DNA of 64,000 bases. Source: Hoylesella oralis ATCC 33269. Its GTDB lineage: Bacteria; Bacteroidota; Bacteroidia; Bacteroidales; Bacteroidaceae. A program made the translations under genes and the position numbers. The stretch lies in assembly GCF_000185145.2 (NCBI RefSeq), contig NZ_GL833119.1:124001-188000 (forward strand). The letters run 5' to 3'. Positions 44,758 to 53,744 of the stretch are shown piece after piece; position 1 is the first letter of the stretch; each line of letters starts with the position of its first letter. Under the pieces are notes generated by a model. It was not told the origin of the DNA. It worked only from the letters and a program-made list of their open reading frames with translations, and did not search any database.

Positions 44758-45274
44758 ACAAGAAGACGTTTACAAGATAGGGAAACTGGGCAAACCCCAC
44801 GGGGTGAAGGGAGAAATCAGTTTCATATTCAACGACGATGCGTTCGACCGAACGAACGCAGAATATCTTATTATCGAAATTGAAGGTATCCTGATACCGT
44901 TCTATATGGAGGAATACCGGTTTCGCAGCAACGAAACAGCATTCATAAAATTTTGCGATATCGACACTCAAGAGCAGGCCAAAGAGCTCACGGGGCACGA
45001 TGTGTATTTCCCGAGAGCACAGGCCGATGCTGATAGAAGTACCGTATCATGGGCACAGATGCACGGTCTAAGGCTCATAGATGCCATATCTGACAAGCCT
45101 ATAGGTACTGTCTGTCGCATAGATGATACCACTCTGAACGTTCTCTTCGAGGTAAACGTCGCCGACGGGCGTACCATCCTCATCCCCGCCAACGAAGATT
45201 TTATAGAAGAAATCGATACGAGTAAGCGGGAAATAAGAATGAAACTGCCGGACGGCATCTTAGACTTAGAATAA
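44750..45274 (+). CDS. rimM: 16S rRNA processing protein RimM
   Basis: This 174-residue protein contains the RimM N-terminal barrel (YKIGKLGKPHGVKGEISFIF) and a C-terminal PRC-barrel (MHGLRLIDAISDKPIGTVCRI followed by ILIPANEDFIEEID). RimM binds S19 in the 30S head and helps 16S maturation. It starts within the end of murA and is followed by dxr after 1 bp, so all are one translation-coupled string. Confidence 0.95.
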   Translation: MIKQEDVYKIGKLGKPHGVKGEISFIFNDDAFDRTNAEYLIIEIEGILIPFYMEEYRFRSNETAFIKFCDIDTQEQAKELTGHDVYFPRAQADADRSTVSWAQMHGLRLIDAISDKPIGTVCRIDDTTLNVLFEVNVADGRTILIPANEDFIEEIDTSKREIRMKLPDGILDLE

Positions 45275-45275
45275 A

Positions 45276-46430
45276 ATGAAACAACAGATATGCATTTTAG
45301 GCTCTACCGGTTCGATCGGTACACAGGCACTCGACGTCATCGATCAGCACCCTGATCTTTACGAAGTCTATTGCCTTACGGCCAACAACCGCGTGAAAGA
45401 GCTCGCCAAACAGGCACGCAAATTCCGGCCGGCTGCCGTGGTTATCGCCAACGAAGCGCACTACAAGGAGCTTTGCACGTTGCTCGAAGACCTCACAGAT
45501 ATTAAGATATACGCCGGTAAAGAGGCACTCGACCAGATTGTAGAGGCCGGTCCGATAGACATGGTGCTTACTGCTATGGTCGGTTTTGCGGGACTTTCGC
45601 CCACTATACATGCCATCAAAGCCCGCAAGAAGATATGTCTTGCCAACAAAGAAACGCTGGTTGTGGCCGGCGAACTTATCTGTTCCTTGGCGCAGGAATA
45701 CCATGTACCGATACTGCCCGTAGACTCTGAGCACAGTGCAATATTCCAATCAATCGTCGGAGAGGGCGATAATACGATCGAAAAGATACTGCTCACCGCC
45801 TCCGGAGGGCCGTTCCGCAACCATTCTTTGGAACAAATGAAAACCGTAACCGCGGCAGATGCCCTTAAACATCCTACGTGGGAAATGGGTTCGAAGATTA
45901 CTATAGACTCGTCATCCATGATGAACAAGGGCTTTGAAGTAATCGAAGCGAAGTGGCTCTTCGGCGTTCCATCGGAGAAAATACAGGTACTTGTGCACCC
46001 TCAAAGCATCGTTCACAGCGCCGTTCAGTTTGCTGATGGAGCCGTAAAGGCACAACTCGGCGTACCTGATATGCGCCTCCCGATACAATATGCATTCTCT
46101 TTTCCGAAACGACTCCCGCTGAACGGCGATCGTTTAGACCTGTTCAAGCAGCCGTTGGAGTTCTTCGAACCCGACTTAAACAAGTTCAAATGCCTCGCTC
46201 TTGCCTTCGAATCTATCCGACAGGGGGGCAACATGCCCTGCATAGTCAATGCTGCCAACGAGATTGTAAACGAAGGTTTCCGCCACGGGAAGTGCTCTTT
46301 TCTCGGCATAGGCGACGTTATAGAACAAACAATGCAGCGGGCTACGTTCGACAGGAGTCCCGACTACGACACTTACATACAGACCGATGCGGAAGCACGG
46401 CGCATAGCTACAGAATTAATGAACAAGTAA
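45276..46430 (+). CDS. dxr: 1-deoxy-D-xylulose 5-phosphate reductoisomerase
   Basis: This 384-residue enzyme converts DXP to 2-C-methylerythritol 4-phosphate with NADPH, the committed step of MEP isoprenoid synthesis. NADPH motif ICILGSTGSIGTQALDVI opens it. PVDSEHSAIFQ supplies the metal ligands, and TASGGPFRNHSLEQM followed by HPTWEMGSKITIDSSSMMNKGFEVIEA the substrate loop. It shows the organism uses the MEP pathway, relevant to the IspD-like gene at 24.4 kb. Confidence 0.97.
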   Translation: MKQQICILGSTGSIGTQALDVIDQHPDLYEVYCLTANNRVKELAKQARKFRPAAVVIANEAHYKELCTLLEDLTDIKIYAGKEALDQIVEAGPIDMVLTAMVGFAGLSPTIHAIKARKKICLANKETLVVAGELICSLAQEYHVPILPVDSEHSAIFQSIVGEGDNTIEKILLTASGGPFRNHSLEQMKTVTAADALKHPTWEMGSKITIDSSSMMNKGFEVIEAKWLFGVPSEKIQVLVHPQSIVHSAVQFADGAVKAQLGVPDMRLPIQYAFSFPKRLPLNGDRLDLFKQPLEFFEPDLNKFKCLALAFESIRQGGNMPCIVNAANEIVNEGFRHGKCSFLGIGDVIEQTMQRATFDRSPDYDTYIQTDAEARRIATELMNK

Positions 46431-46435
46431 TTTAC

Positions 46436-46482
46436 GGAAGAAACGAACCGCAGAACCGGCGTTCTTCGTTGTTTCTTCACTC
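46436..46482 (+). terminator. Hairpin between dxr and rseP
   Basis: GAAGAAAC with the following GAA can pair with TTC and GTTTCTTC across about 46437-46479. It has no long T-run and may be a processing or partial-termination site. Confidence 0.4.
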
Positions 46483-46500
46483 TTAATCCCATCAAACGAC

Positions 46501-47898
46501 ATGGAAATATTTTTAATCCGATTGCTACAGTTCATACTGGCAATTTCGCTTTTGGTACTGCTCCACGAGGGCGGACATATGTTTTTCGCTAAACTCTTCG
46601 GCGTAAGAGTAGAGAAATTCTTTATCTTTTTCGATGCCGGAATAGGCAAATGGAACGGAAGTTTGTTCAGTTTCAAGCCGAAAAACAGTAACACTACCTA
46701 CGGTATGGGGTGGCTCCCGCTGGGCGGTTACTGTAAGATATCGGGCATGATCGACGAGAGTTTCGACACCGAACAGATGAAAAAGCCCGCACAACCGTGG
46801 GAGTTTCGGTCGCATCCCACATGGCAAAGGCTGCTTATCATGATAGGCGGAGTGCTCGTAAACTTCCTTTTAGCCCTCTTAATTTATTCGATGGTGCTCT
46901 TTCACTGGGGCGAAGAATACATTCCCATGAAGGATATGTCGATGGGAATGCGGTTCAACAGCGAGGCTAAAGCCATCGGATTTCAAGATCACGACATTCT
47001 CTTAGGTACCGATAAGGGCGACTTCAGAGGCCTTAATGCCGATGTGTACCGCGATTTGAGCGCCGCCAAACAGGCGCGAGTGCTACGCAACGGCAAGACT
47101 GTAACCATCGATATGCCGGGCAATCTGAACCTTTTGGGCATGCTGAAGACCACGCCTGTGTTCGCCAGTCCGTATATTCCGGCCGACATAGACAGCGTTG
47201 CAGCGGGCACACCTGCCGCACGTATCGGTATGAAGAAGGGCGACCGAATTATCGCGTTCAACGGAAAGAAGATGAATACATGGAACGAATTTTCCGACGA
47301 GATGAGCCGGCTGAAAGACCAGATGACGGCTGCCAAGACGCACGAAGACAGCATGAAGATACGACAAACCAGCCTTCTGTTCGTGCACAAAGGCGATAAC
47401 AAGGCGATATACAGGGCACGTTTCGCGCTTACACCCGACCTGAAGCTCGGCGTAGACAAGTCTAATCTTGCCGATTACTATAAGCCTGTCTCCGTTAGTT
47501 ATGGCTTCTTCGAGAGCTTTCCCGCAGGTATCAAATACGGAATCAACGTACTTGGCGGTTACGTAAGCGACCTTCGTTACGTGTTTACGGCCGACGGAGC
47601 CAAGTCGCTCGGCGGGTTCGGCTCCATCGGAAGCCTCTTCCCGCCCACATGGGATTGGCACATGTTCTGGCTGATGACGGCATTTTTGAGCATTATCCTT
47701 GCCTTCATGAACATCTTACCCATACCTGCACTCGACGGAGGCCATGTACTTTTCTTGCTTTATGAGATGGTTACGCGGCGCAAACCGAGCGAAACGTTCA
47801 TGATACGTGCCGAATATGCCGGCTTCGGCATACTGATATTGCTCATGATTATAGCCAATCTGAACGACGTGCTTCGCTTTTTCGGCCTCATGCAATAG
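46501..47898 (+). CDS. rseP: RIP metalloprotease RseP (site-2 protease)
   Basis: This 465-residue membrane zinc protease has the HExxH motif as LLHEGGHMFFAKLFG (His22, Glu23, His26) in the first helix and the LDG motif in NILPIPALDGGHVLFLLYE near the C-terminus. A PDZ domain lies between (DIDSVAAGTPAARIGMKKGD). It cleaves anti-sigma factors or remnant signal peptides within the membrane. It ends the tsaB-rseP operon at a terminator. Confidence 0.95.
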   Translation: MEIFLIRLLQFILAISLLVLLHEGGHMFFAKLFGVRVEKFFIFFDAGIGKWNGSLFSFKPKNSNTTYGMGWLPLGGYCKISGMIDESFDTEQMKKPAQPWEFRSHPTWQRLLIMIGGVLVNFLLALLIYSMVLFHWGEEYIPMKDMSMGMRFNSEAKAIGFQDHDILLGTDKGDFRGLNADVYRDLSAAKQARVLRNGKTVTIDMPGNLNLLGMLKTTPVFASPYIPADIDSVAAGTPAARIGMKKGDRIIAFNGKKMNTWNEFSDEMSRLKDQMTAAKTHEDSMKIRQTSLLFVHKGDNKAIYRARFALTPDLKLGVDKSNLADYYKPVSVSYGFFESFPAGIKYGINVLGGYVSDLRYVFTADGAKSLGGFGSIGSLFPPTWDWHMFWLMTAFLSIILAFMNILPIPALDGGHVLFLLYEMVTRRKPSETFMIRAEYAGFGILILLMIIANLNDVLRFFGLMQ

Positions 47899-47928
47899 CG
47901 CGAATTTCATCACTACACGATAACAACG

Positions 47929-47964
47929 ATCGCAGAAGTCACGCAGGATTTCTGCGATTTTTCG
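47929..47964 (+). terminator. Terminator of rseP operon
   Basis: ATCGCAGAA (47929-47937) and TTCTGCGAT (47950-47958) pair, followed directly by a T-run. Confidence 0.8.
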
Positions 47965-48002
47965 TACACCCTTGCCAACCGCGTGCAGCACGTACTCCTT
48001 AC

Positions 48003-48037
48003 AGATATGCCATCTAAGGCAGGCAGATGGCATATCT
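48003..48037. repeat. Perfect 13-bp inverted repeat
   Basis: AGATATGCCATCT (48003-48015) and AGATGGCATATCT (48025-48037) form a perfect stem with a 9-base loop. There is no T-run; it may be a REP-like or RNA-stabilising hairpin. Confidence 0.6.
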
Positions 48038-48206
48038 AACGGGCATAGCCCATAGGTATAAGAAACACACACACCTGCTCCGCCCGATTTTCTGCCATAA
48101 AACATTCATGTTCGCGTGTGCATATACATGAAAAATATAACCTCAGCTCTGCTCATAAAGAAATAAATTCGTACCTTTACCCCCGCAACATAAGAAAAAT
48201 ATCTTT

Positions 48207-49553
48207 ATGAAAAACTACCGAAAGATACTGCTGCCGATGCTGCTCTCGGCCGCATGCAGCATTGCCGATGCACAGGAATTGCAAGGCGACTGAAAAGGTA
48301 TATTAGACGCAGGCGCCGTGAAACTATCGATCGAATGGCACTTCGACAAGGAGAAGAGCACCATGAGCAGCCCCGATCAGGCCGCATTCGACATCCCTGC
48401 CACGTGCAACTTGCTAAGCAATGACAGTGTAGATGCGGCGGTAAACGCAATAGGCTGCCGTTACGCAGGGCGACTGCAAGGCGATTCCATCGTAGGGACG
48501 TTCACTCAAATGGGGCGCTCCTTCAAACTCAACCTGCACAGGAAAGAGGCCGACAAAGCGCGGCCGCAGACACCGAAGCCACCGTTTCCCTACACCACAG
48601 AGGAGGTTTCGTTCACCAACAGTCAGGCTCCGGCCACGCTGAGCGGTACGCTCGTCGTGCCCAACAGCTTCAAGAAGGGCAAAACACCCGTAGTGCTGAT
48701 GGTAACGGGTAGCGGACTCGAAGACCGCAACGAAACGCTCTTCCGCCACCAGCCGTTTCTCGTGATAGCCGATTACTTGGCACGCAACGGCATTGCCTCG
48801 CTCAGATACGACGACCGTTCGTACGGGAAGTCTACCGGAGATGCCGCAAACGCTACTACCAAAGATTTCATGGAAGACGCCCGTGCAGGCCTCACGTATC
48901 TGAAAGGCCTGCACCGTTTCGGTAATATCGGCGTGCTCGGTCACAGCGAGGGCGGCACGATAGCTTTCATGCTTGCGGCCAATGGCGATGCCGACTTTAT
49001 CGTATCCATTGCCGGAATGGCCGTTACAGGCAAGGAACTTCTGCTGAAACAGCATCACGACCTGTTGCTCTTACAGGGCACGCCCGAGGAGATAACGAAA
49101 GAATACATTGCTCGTCTCGGGCGAATATACAACTATCTCGCGGTCAATCCTCCATGTCAGAACGACAAAGCGGCTATTGCCGACATACTGAAAGGTACCA
49201 CCTTACCGCCCGACATTGTAGGAAGACTCACGCCGTGGGCCGATGCCAATGTGGGAATACGTGCTTTTATCGCTCTCGATCCTAAGGTTTTTATCGAGAA
49301 AACCGCATGCCCTGTGATGGCTATCAATGGCGAGAAAGACACGCAGGTAAACGCTGCGGATAATCTGAACATTATTCGCAGTGCGCTCAAACCCGACAAA
49401 CGTAATCTGATTAAAGCCTATCCGGAGCTTAATCACATGCAACAGCACTGCACTACAGGCAACATACAGGAGTACGCCACCATAGATGAAACCGTGGCGC
49501 CCGAAGTGCTTGCCGATATTGCCACATGGATCAATAGCCTTAAAAACAAATAA
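48207..49553 (+). pseudogene. Secreted alpha/beta hydrolase interrupted by one in-frame TGA
   Basis: From ATG 48207 the frame encodes a signal peptide (NYRKILLPMLLSAACSIADAQ), then ELQGD and a TGA at 48291-48293 (codon 29), then KGILDAGAVKLSIEWHF in the same frame with no other stop for 420 codons. Homologous leader domains read GDWKG or GTWNG there, so a TGG to TGA change is likely. Downstream the hydrolase is intact: VTGSGLEDRNET, nucleophile Ser in LGHSEGGTIAF, Asp in AINGEKDTQV, His in LNHMQQH. A GTG at 48318 could allow an unsecreted product. Sequencing error, recent mutation or readthrough are the alternatives. Confidence 0.8.
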
Positions 49554-49680
49554 CCGACAGGCGTACACTCAAGATACACCTGCCGGAAAAACACTAATTG
49601 AGCTCGAATAAGGCAGGCTGCACCTCGACAATACGAAACATGTTTCATTGTTTTCGGCCTGCACTGTCTTTATCAGGTAC

Positions 49681-49716
49681 GACCGACGGATGCACCCTGC
49701 GTAACATCCGTCGGTC
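49681..49716. terminator. Bidirectional hairpin downstream of the hydrolase and the 91-residue gene
   Basis: GACCGACGGATG (49681-49692) and CATCCGTCGGTC (49705-49716) form a perfect 12-bp stem between convergent genes. Confidence 0.75.
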
Positions 49717-49725
49717 ATGCCTTTA

Positions 49726-50001
49726 TTACTCTGTACCGAAATAACGCTGCGCCATCCGTCTGATAGCCTTCATGGAAGGCTTCGAAAAACCGCTGCTATC
49801 TTTCATAATAAACATATTCAAATCGTAAAACTCGCACCCGTTGCAATTATCGGGCATATCGATAACGGTCTCGTTGATACCGGGCAACACTGCCAGCTTC
49901 ACGCCCTTTGGGAAACTGTCGCGGTAAGTAATGTAATTCCATATCAACTCTGTCACGTTTACGATATACGCCTTGATGTCCTGAAATCTTCTTTGTACCA
50001 T
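49726..50001 (-). CDS. Small protein of unknown function (91 residues)
   Basis: I do not recognise this family. The protein reads MVQRRFQDIKAYIVNVTELI at its start and contains a cysteine pair in DNCNGCEFYDLN near residues 52-60. It is soluble, without signal peptide. It looks real because it has its own -7 box 24 bases upstream and a terminator hairpin 10 bp downstream. The CxxC-like pair could bind metal or be redox active, but nothing more can be said. Confidence 0.65.
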   Translation of the reverse strand: MVQRRFQDIKAYIVNVTELIWNYITYRDSFPKGVKLAVLPGINETVIDMPDNCNGCEFYDLNMFIMKDSSGFSKPSMKAIRRMAQRYFGTE

Positions 50002-50024
50002 AACATTTATCCTTTTGGTTACGA

Positions 50025-50032
50025 CAAATGTA
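50025..50032 (-). promoter_or_regulatory. -7 box of the 91-residue gene
   Basis: TACATTTG on the minus strand, 24 bases upstream of ATG 50001. Confidence 0.55.
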
Positions 50033-50192
50033 CGGCATTATTCCCGACAGACCAAAGGGGGAACCTATCTTTTCAGATAGTTTTCAAGTCGTTAAGATAA
50101 AAAATATAACAGTTCTTAATTATGTTTATCACCTCGCCCTATCGCATCCGAAAGACTTCGGTACGCCATATCGCGCGCATACATTCAGCAAA

Positions 50193-51380
50193 TTACGGCT
50201 GTATCTGCTCTCCGTTCTTCTTCGAAACGACAAACAATCTGTTCTTGAGCCACTCGCGCACGGGAACATCGTACAGTTTGTAGGCCGCATAGGCTATGGA
50301 CACGGACACGACAAACAGTCCTACACCGATTATTATATGTTGCCCCAACGGAGCATTCTCGTGCCCCTGAAGCCACACCAGCTGCAGATAGATCAACGGA
50401 TAATGGATAATGTAAAGCGGATAGGAGATTTCTCCGAGCAGCTTACAAGCCTTTGCAGTGCGCTTATCCGTAATGTTACTGCCCGCTCCAATGGCCACTA
50501 TCAGCGGGAACATCGCCAAAATACAGAAACATTCATACAGTCCGTTCAGCCAAGACGTGTCGCCTGTTCCTACATGAGGTATCGCCAAGAGCAGCGAAAC
50601 GAGACCTGCACACCACCAAAAGCCGCCGCGCAAACTGATTAGCCTGTTCATCCGTGCCAGCAACAAGCCCATAAAGAAGGGATAGAGCAAACGGGTAGCG
50701 CCCACAAACAGATGCACCCCATCGAGTCCCCAGCCCCCAATCACGGTATAAGCAGCCCATTCGTGAGGCTTCAGAATACCGAAAACATCGATATTCAGAC
50801 ATAAATTAACCGTAAGAAAGGCAAAGAAAGCCACACAAACTGCAAGACCTATCTTCGACAAACGGCGTATGAACAGGGCGTAGAGCAAGTTCGCAACATA
50901 CTCATACATCAGCGACCATGCCGGCCCGTCGAGGCTGTATGTCTCTCCCCATCCGCGTATATCCATAGAAGGTGCAGCAGGTATCATCAAACACCCCAAA
51001 ACATACATCAGCAACACCGTGTACCAAGGCGTTTCGGAGATAAGCGGGAACTTGTCTCCCGCACCTAAATAGAAGCAGAAGAGCCCCAACGTCATGCCGA
51101 AAACCACCATGGGATGCAGGCGTACAAGGCGCCTCTTGCAGAAATTCCACACCGACATGCTGCCCCAACGGTCGTCGTATGCGTAGCCTACAACAAAGCC
51201 CGAAAGGACGAAAAAGAAATCTACAGCCAGATAACCGTGGTTCACTACGTACTCTTCAACGCCCGAAGCGTAGCCTTCGAAGATATGAAATACAACGACA
51301 AGCATTGCAGCAACGCCGCGAAGACCGTCCAATATCTCGTAACGAGGCTTGGATTTTAAATAGATATTGTTCTTGTTCAT
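50193..51380 (-). CDS. Acyltransferase family 3 membrane protein (fourth)
   Basis: This 395-residue protein of about ten helices starts with the AT3 active-site segment RYEILDGLRGVAAMLVVVFHIF (Arg and His) and has GYLAVDFFFVLSGFVVGYAYDDRW, the full LSGF motif. It resembles OafA-type O-acetyltransferases more closely than the three in the glycan operons. Start ATG 51380 is preferred to 51401 by alignment with the family start. It stands alone on the minus strand between unrelated genes. Confidence 0.9.
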   Translation of the reverse strand: MNKNNIYLKSKPRYEILDGLRGVAAMLVVVFHIFEGYASGVEEYVVNHGYLAVDFFFVLSGFVVGYAYDDRWGSMSVWNFCKRRLVRLHPMVVFGMTLGLFCFYLGAGDKFPLISETPWYTVLLMYVLGCLMIPAAPSMDIRGWGETYSLDGPAWSLMYEYVANLLYALFIRRLSKIGLAVCVAFFAFLTVNLCLNIDVFGILKPHEWAAYTVIGGWGLDGVHLFVGATRLLYPFFMGLLLARMNRLISLRGGFWWCAGLVSLLLAIPHVGTGDTSWLNGLYECFCILAMFPLIVAIGAGSNITDKRTAKACKLLGEISYPLYIIHYPLIYLQLVWLQGHENAPLGQHIIIGVGLFVVSVSIAYAAYKLYDVPVREWLKNRLFVVSKKNGEQIQP

Positions 51381-51506
51381 AGCGGTTACAAAGATAATCA
51401 AAAAAACCGGAAACGGTCCGATAGCGTAATAAAAACATACACCTATCCACCACAGGCCGCATACCTGTTCGGGATATCCATATCGTGTAAATGAAACAAA
51501 AATACG

Positions 51507-51536
51507 TTGCAGGTTCTCAAAAAATGATTACCTTTG
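51507..51536 (+). promoter_or_regulatory. Promoter of gpmA (-33 and -7)
   Basis: TTG (51507-51509) and TACCTTTG (51529-51536) with a 19-base spacer; start codon 31 bases further on. Confidence 0.8.
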
Positions 51537-51567
51537 CAGACAGATATATTTAAAACGCAAATTAAAC

Positions 51568-52314
51568 ATGAAAAGAATCGTATTGGTACGTCACGGTGAA
51601 AGCCAGTGGAACAAGGAAAATCGTTTTACAGGTTGGACGAATGTAGACCTGAGTGATAAGGGTGTAGAGGAAGCAAGCAATGCCGGTAAGTTGCTCAAAG
51701 AGCAGGGCTTTACCTTCCAGATAGCCTACACATCATACCTGAAACGCGCCATCAAGACGCTCAACGGCGTGCTCGACAGCATGGACTTAGACTGGATACC
51801 GGTTAAAAAGTCGTGGCGTTTGAACGAAAAGCATTACGGAAATCTGCAAGGTTTGAATAAAAGTGAGACGGCAGCCAAGTTCGGTGATGAGCAAGTTCTT
51901 ATCTGGCGTCGCAGCTTCGACGTTGCTCCGAACCCGTTAGACGATGCCGATCCCAACAGTGCAACGCGAGATAAGCGCTATGCACAGGTGCCCGACGCCT
52001 ACATTCCGCGCACGGAATCGCTGAAAGATGCCATCGCTCGCGTGATGCCTTATTGGGAATGTGAGATATTCCCCAGCCTTAAAGAGTACGATAGCATTAT
52101 CGTTACCGCTCACGGAAACAGTCTCCGTGGCATCGTGAAGCACCTGAAAGGTATCTCGGATAAAGATATAGTGGCACTGAACATACCTACTGCCACGCCT
52201 TACGTATTCGAATTCGACGATAACCTGAACCTTGTAAAAGACTATTACCTCGGCGATCAGGATGAAATCCGCCGCAAACAAGAGGCCGTAGCCAAGCAGG
52301 GAAGTGCCAAATAA
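51568..52314 (+). CDS. gpmA: 2,3-bisphosphoglycerate-dependent phosphoglycerate mutase
   Basis: This 248-residue glycolytic enzyme interconverts 3- and 2-phosphoglycerate. The phosphohistidine motif is [23 protein letters not shown] (His9), and the second catalytic His is in [21 protein letters not shown] [26 protein letters not shown] is the substrate loop. Length matches dPGM. A strong promoter and terminator flank it as a single-gene unit. Confidence 0.96.
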   Translation: MKRIVLVRHGESQWNKENRFTGWTNVDLSDKGVEEASNAGKLLKEQGFTFQIAYTSYLKRAIKTLNGVLDSMDLDWIPVKKSWRLNEKHYGNLQGLNKSETAAKFGDEQVLIWRRSFDVAPNPLDDADPNSATRDKRYAQVPDAYIPRTESLKDAIARVMPYWECEIFPSLKEYDSIIVTAHGNSLRGIVKHLKGISDKDIVALNIPTATPYVFEFDDNLNLVKDYYLGDQDEIRRKQEAVAKQGSAK

Positions 52315-52326
52315 GCACCCGCAAAA

Positions 52327-52380
52327 AATGCTGCATCGTGTGCCCGTCAACCGCGGAACACCGATGCAGCATTCTTTTTT
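52327..52380 (+). terminator. Terminator of gpmA
   Basis: AATGCTGCATCG (52327-52338) and CGATGCAGCATT (52362-52373) pair perfectly, followed by CTTTTTT. Confidence 0.9.
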
Positions 52381-52454
52381 ACCGTATGTCTTTACAGTAC
52401 AGACATCAAATATTCTTTATTTTTCTTCCGCTCTTCATCCAAGGATAAGCCGGT

Positions 52455-53105
52455 TTAATAGCCTATGGTAAACCTTTCTTTATGATGGGCGGGCTTTTCG
52501 AGTTCGTCGACCATTGCCACCGCATAGTCTTGAACCGAGATATGGCTACGGCCGTCGGCATCTGTAATCAAGTCATCCTTACCCAATCGGAACACTTTCG
52601 TACGCTTTCCGTCTTCATCGAAAGCACCTGCAGGCGAGAAGAATACCCAGTCTATTACATTTTCTTTCATCAGATCGTTCAGATAGAAGTCTCCGAGAGG
52701 GCGCACGCCATCCATAATTTCCGCAGGTATAGCTCCCGAGTCGACTACACGCAAGCCCGGTTTTACAAACAAAGTTCCGGCACCTCCTACGATCAGAATG
52801 CGGGGAACACCGCTCTTCTTCGCTGCATCCAATATCTTCGGATAGTTATTGCGTATCAGTTCGGCAATATTAGGATTGGTCCAACCCGGATTATATGCGC
52901 TGATAACAGCATCTTTACCGCGGGCGATATCGGCAATTCTATCCACGTCGGCCACATCGGCTTCTACAGCAATCAGATGTTCGTGTTTCGGCAATTTAGC
53001 CACGTTGCGAACTACAGCCGTTACCTGATGTCCGCGTTCAAGCAACTCATTGAGCACCGCAGAACCCACAAAACCGGTGGCACCTATTAGAACTACATTC
53101 TTCAT
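52455..53105 (-). CDS. NAD(P)-binding oxidoreductase, atypical SDR (NmrA-like)
   Basis: This 216-residue protein has an N-terminal Rossmann motif NVVLIGATGFVGSAVLNELLERGHQ and acts like the atypical SDR proteins related to NmrA and YwnB. The YxxxK motif is not evident, so it may sense NAD(P) or quinone redox state rather than act as a classic dehydrogenase. It is divergent from the HxlR-type regulator gene across a 272-bp region with an operator-like sequence and is probably its target. Confidence 0.85.
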   Translation of the reverse strand: MKNVVLIGATGFVGSAVLNELLERGHQVTAVVRNVAKLPKHEHLIAVEADVADVDRIADIARGKDAVISAYNPGWTNPNIAELIRNNYPKILDAAKKSGVPRILIVGGAGTLFVKPGLRVVDSGAIPAEIMDGVRPLGDFYLNDLMKENVIDWVFFSPAGAFDEDGKRTKVFRLGKDDLITDADGRSHISVQDYAVAMVDELEKPAHHKERFTIGY

Positions 53106-53155
53106 AACTTATTTCCTTTCTTTTTATGTTTGTTGTTTATTCCTTTTGTCGAGTA

Positions 53156-53163
53156 CAAAGATA
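53156..53163 (-). promoter_or_regulatory. -7 box of the NAD(P)-binding protein gene
   Basis: TATCTTTG on the minus strand, about 50 bases upstream of ATG 53105. Confidence 0.6.
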
Positions 53164-53191
53164 GTACAAAAACATAACTTCTGCAAGAACG

Positions 53192-53224
53192 AACCGGTAG
53201 GTTACATAGTTACCGAACGGTAGG
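53192..53224. promoter_or_regulatory. Candidate HxlR operator
   Basis: The sequence CGGTAG occurs twice (about 53195 and 53218) flanking an imperfect palindrome GGTTACATAGTTACC. It lies just upstream of the oxidoreductase promoter on the minus strand and between the two divergent promoters, a usual place for the regulator's site. Confidence 0.5.
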
Positions 53225-53284
53225 ATTTGCCTTGAAAAGAGCATTCCTTGAAAAGAAGTTTAACGCAGATTAACATGGTATCTA

Positions 53285-53315
53285 TTGGTAACTAAGTTCA
53301 AAAATGCTACTTTTG
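53285..53315 (+). promoter_or_regulatory. Promoter of the HxlR-transporter operon
   Basis: TTG (53285-53287) and TACTTTTG (53308-53315) with a 20-base spacer. GGTAAC immediately after the TTG resembles a half-site of the operator. Confidence 0.75.
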
Positions 53316-53377
53316 CTGTCAACAACTCTAAAAGACGGTGCCGCAAACCGGTGCCTATAATATAATAAGGTGTAGAT

Positions 53378-53734
53378 ATGGAACAGATTACAGATACGAG
53401 TATAGACTTTCGGGCATGCCCTGTACGCAACGTATTAGGGCGTTTCAGCGACAAATGGTCGATGCTTGTATTGATGGGAATACATGAGAGTAAGACCGGT
53501 ATTCTGCGGTTCAGCGACCTTAAACGCAGGATACCCGACTGCTCGCAGAAGATGTTGTCGCAAACGTTGAAGAACCTTGAGCGCAATCATCTGGTCAACC
53601 GCCGGCAATATCCCGAGGTTCCGCCCCGTGTGGAATATAGTCTTACCGACACAGGGAAGAGCCTCATGCCTCCCGTGAATGCCCTTGTGGAATGGGCATT
53701 AGACCATTTCAACGACGTTGTGGGTAACTCCTAA
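53378..53734 (+). CDS. HxlR-family transcriptional regulator
   Basis: This 118-residue winged-helix protein matches HxlR/YodB/HypR regulators: DFRACPVRNVLGRFSDKWSMLVLMGI, FSDLKRRIPDCSQKMLSQTLKNLERNHLV (recognition helix) and VEYSLTDTGKSLMPPV. The N-terminal Cys14 matches the redox-sensing Cys of YodB and HypR, which respond to quinones, aldehydes or disulfide stress. It is divergent from the NAD(P)-binding protein and lies 10 bp before a transporter gene. Confidence 0.93.
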   Translation: MEQITDTSIDFRACPVRNVLGRFSDKWSMLVLMGIHESKTGILRFSDLKRRIPDCSQKMLSQTLKNLERNHLVNRRQYPEVPPRVEYSLTDTGKSLMPPVNALVEWALDHFNDVVGNS

Positions 53735-53744
53735 CCCCGCCGCC

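Larger units (their letters stand above)
47899..48206 (+). other. Intergenic region after rseP
   Basis: About 308 bp with the rseP terminator, a strong 13-bp inverted repeat (48003-48037) and a poor -7-like TACCTTTA near 48172. No gene is supported. Confidence 0.55.
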
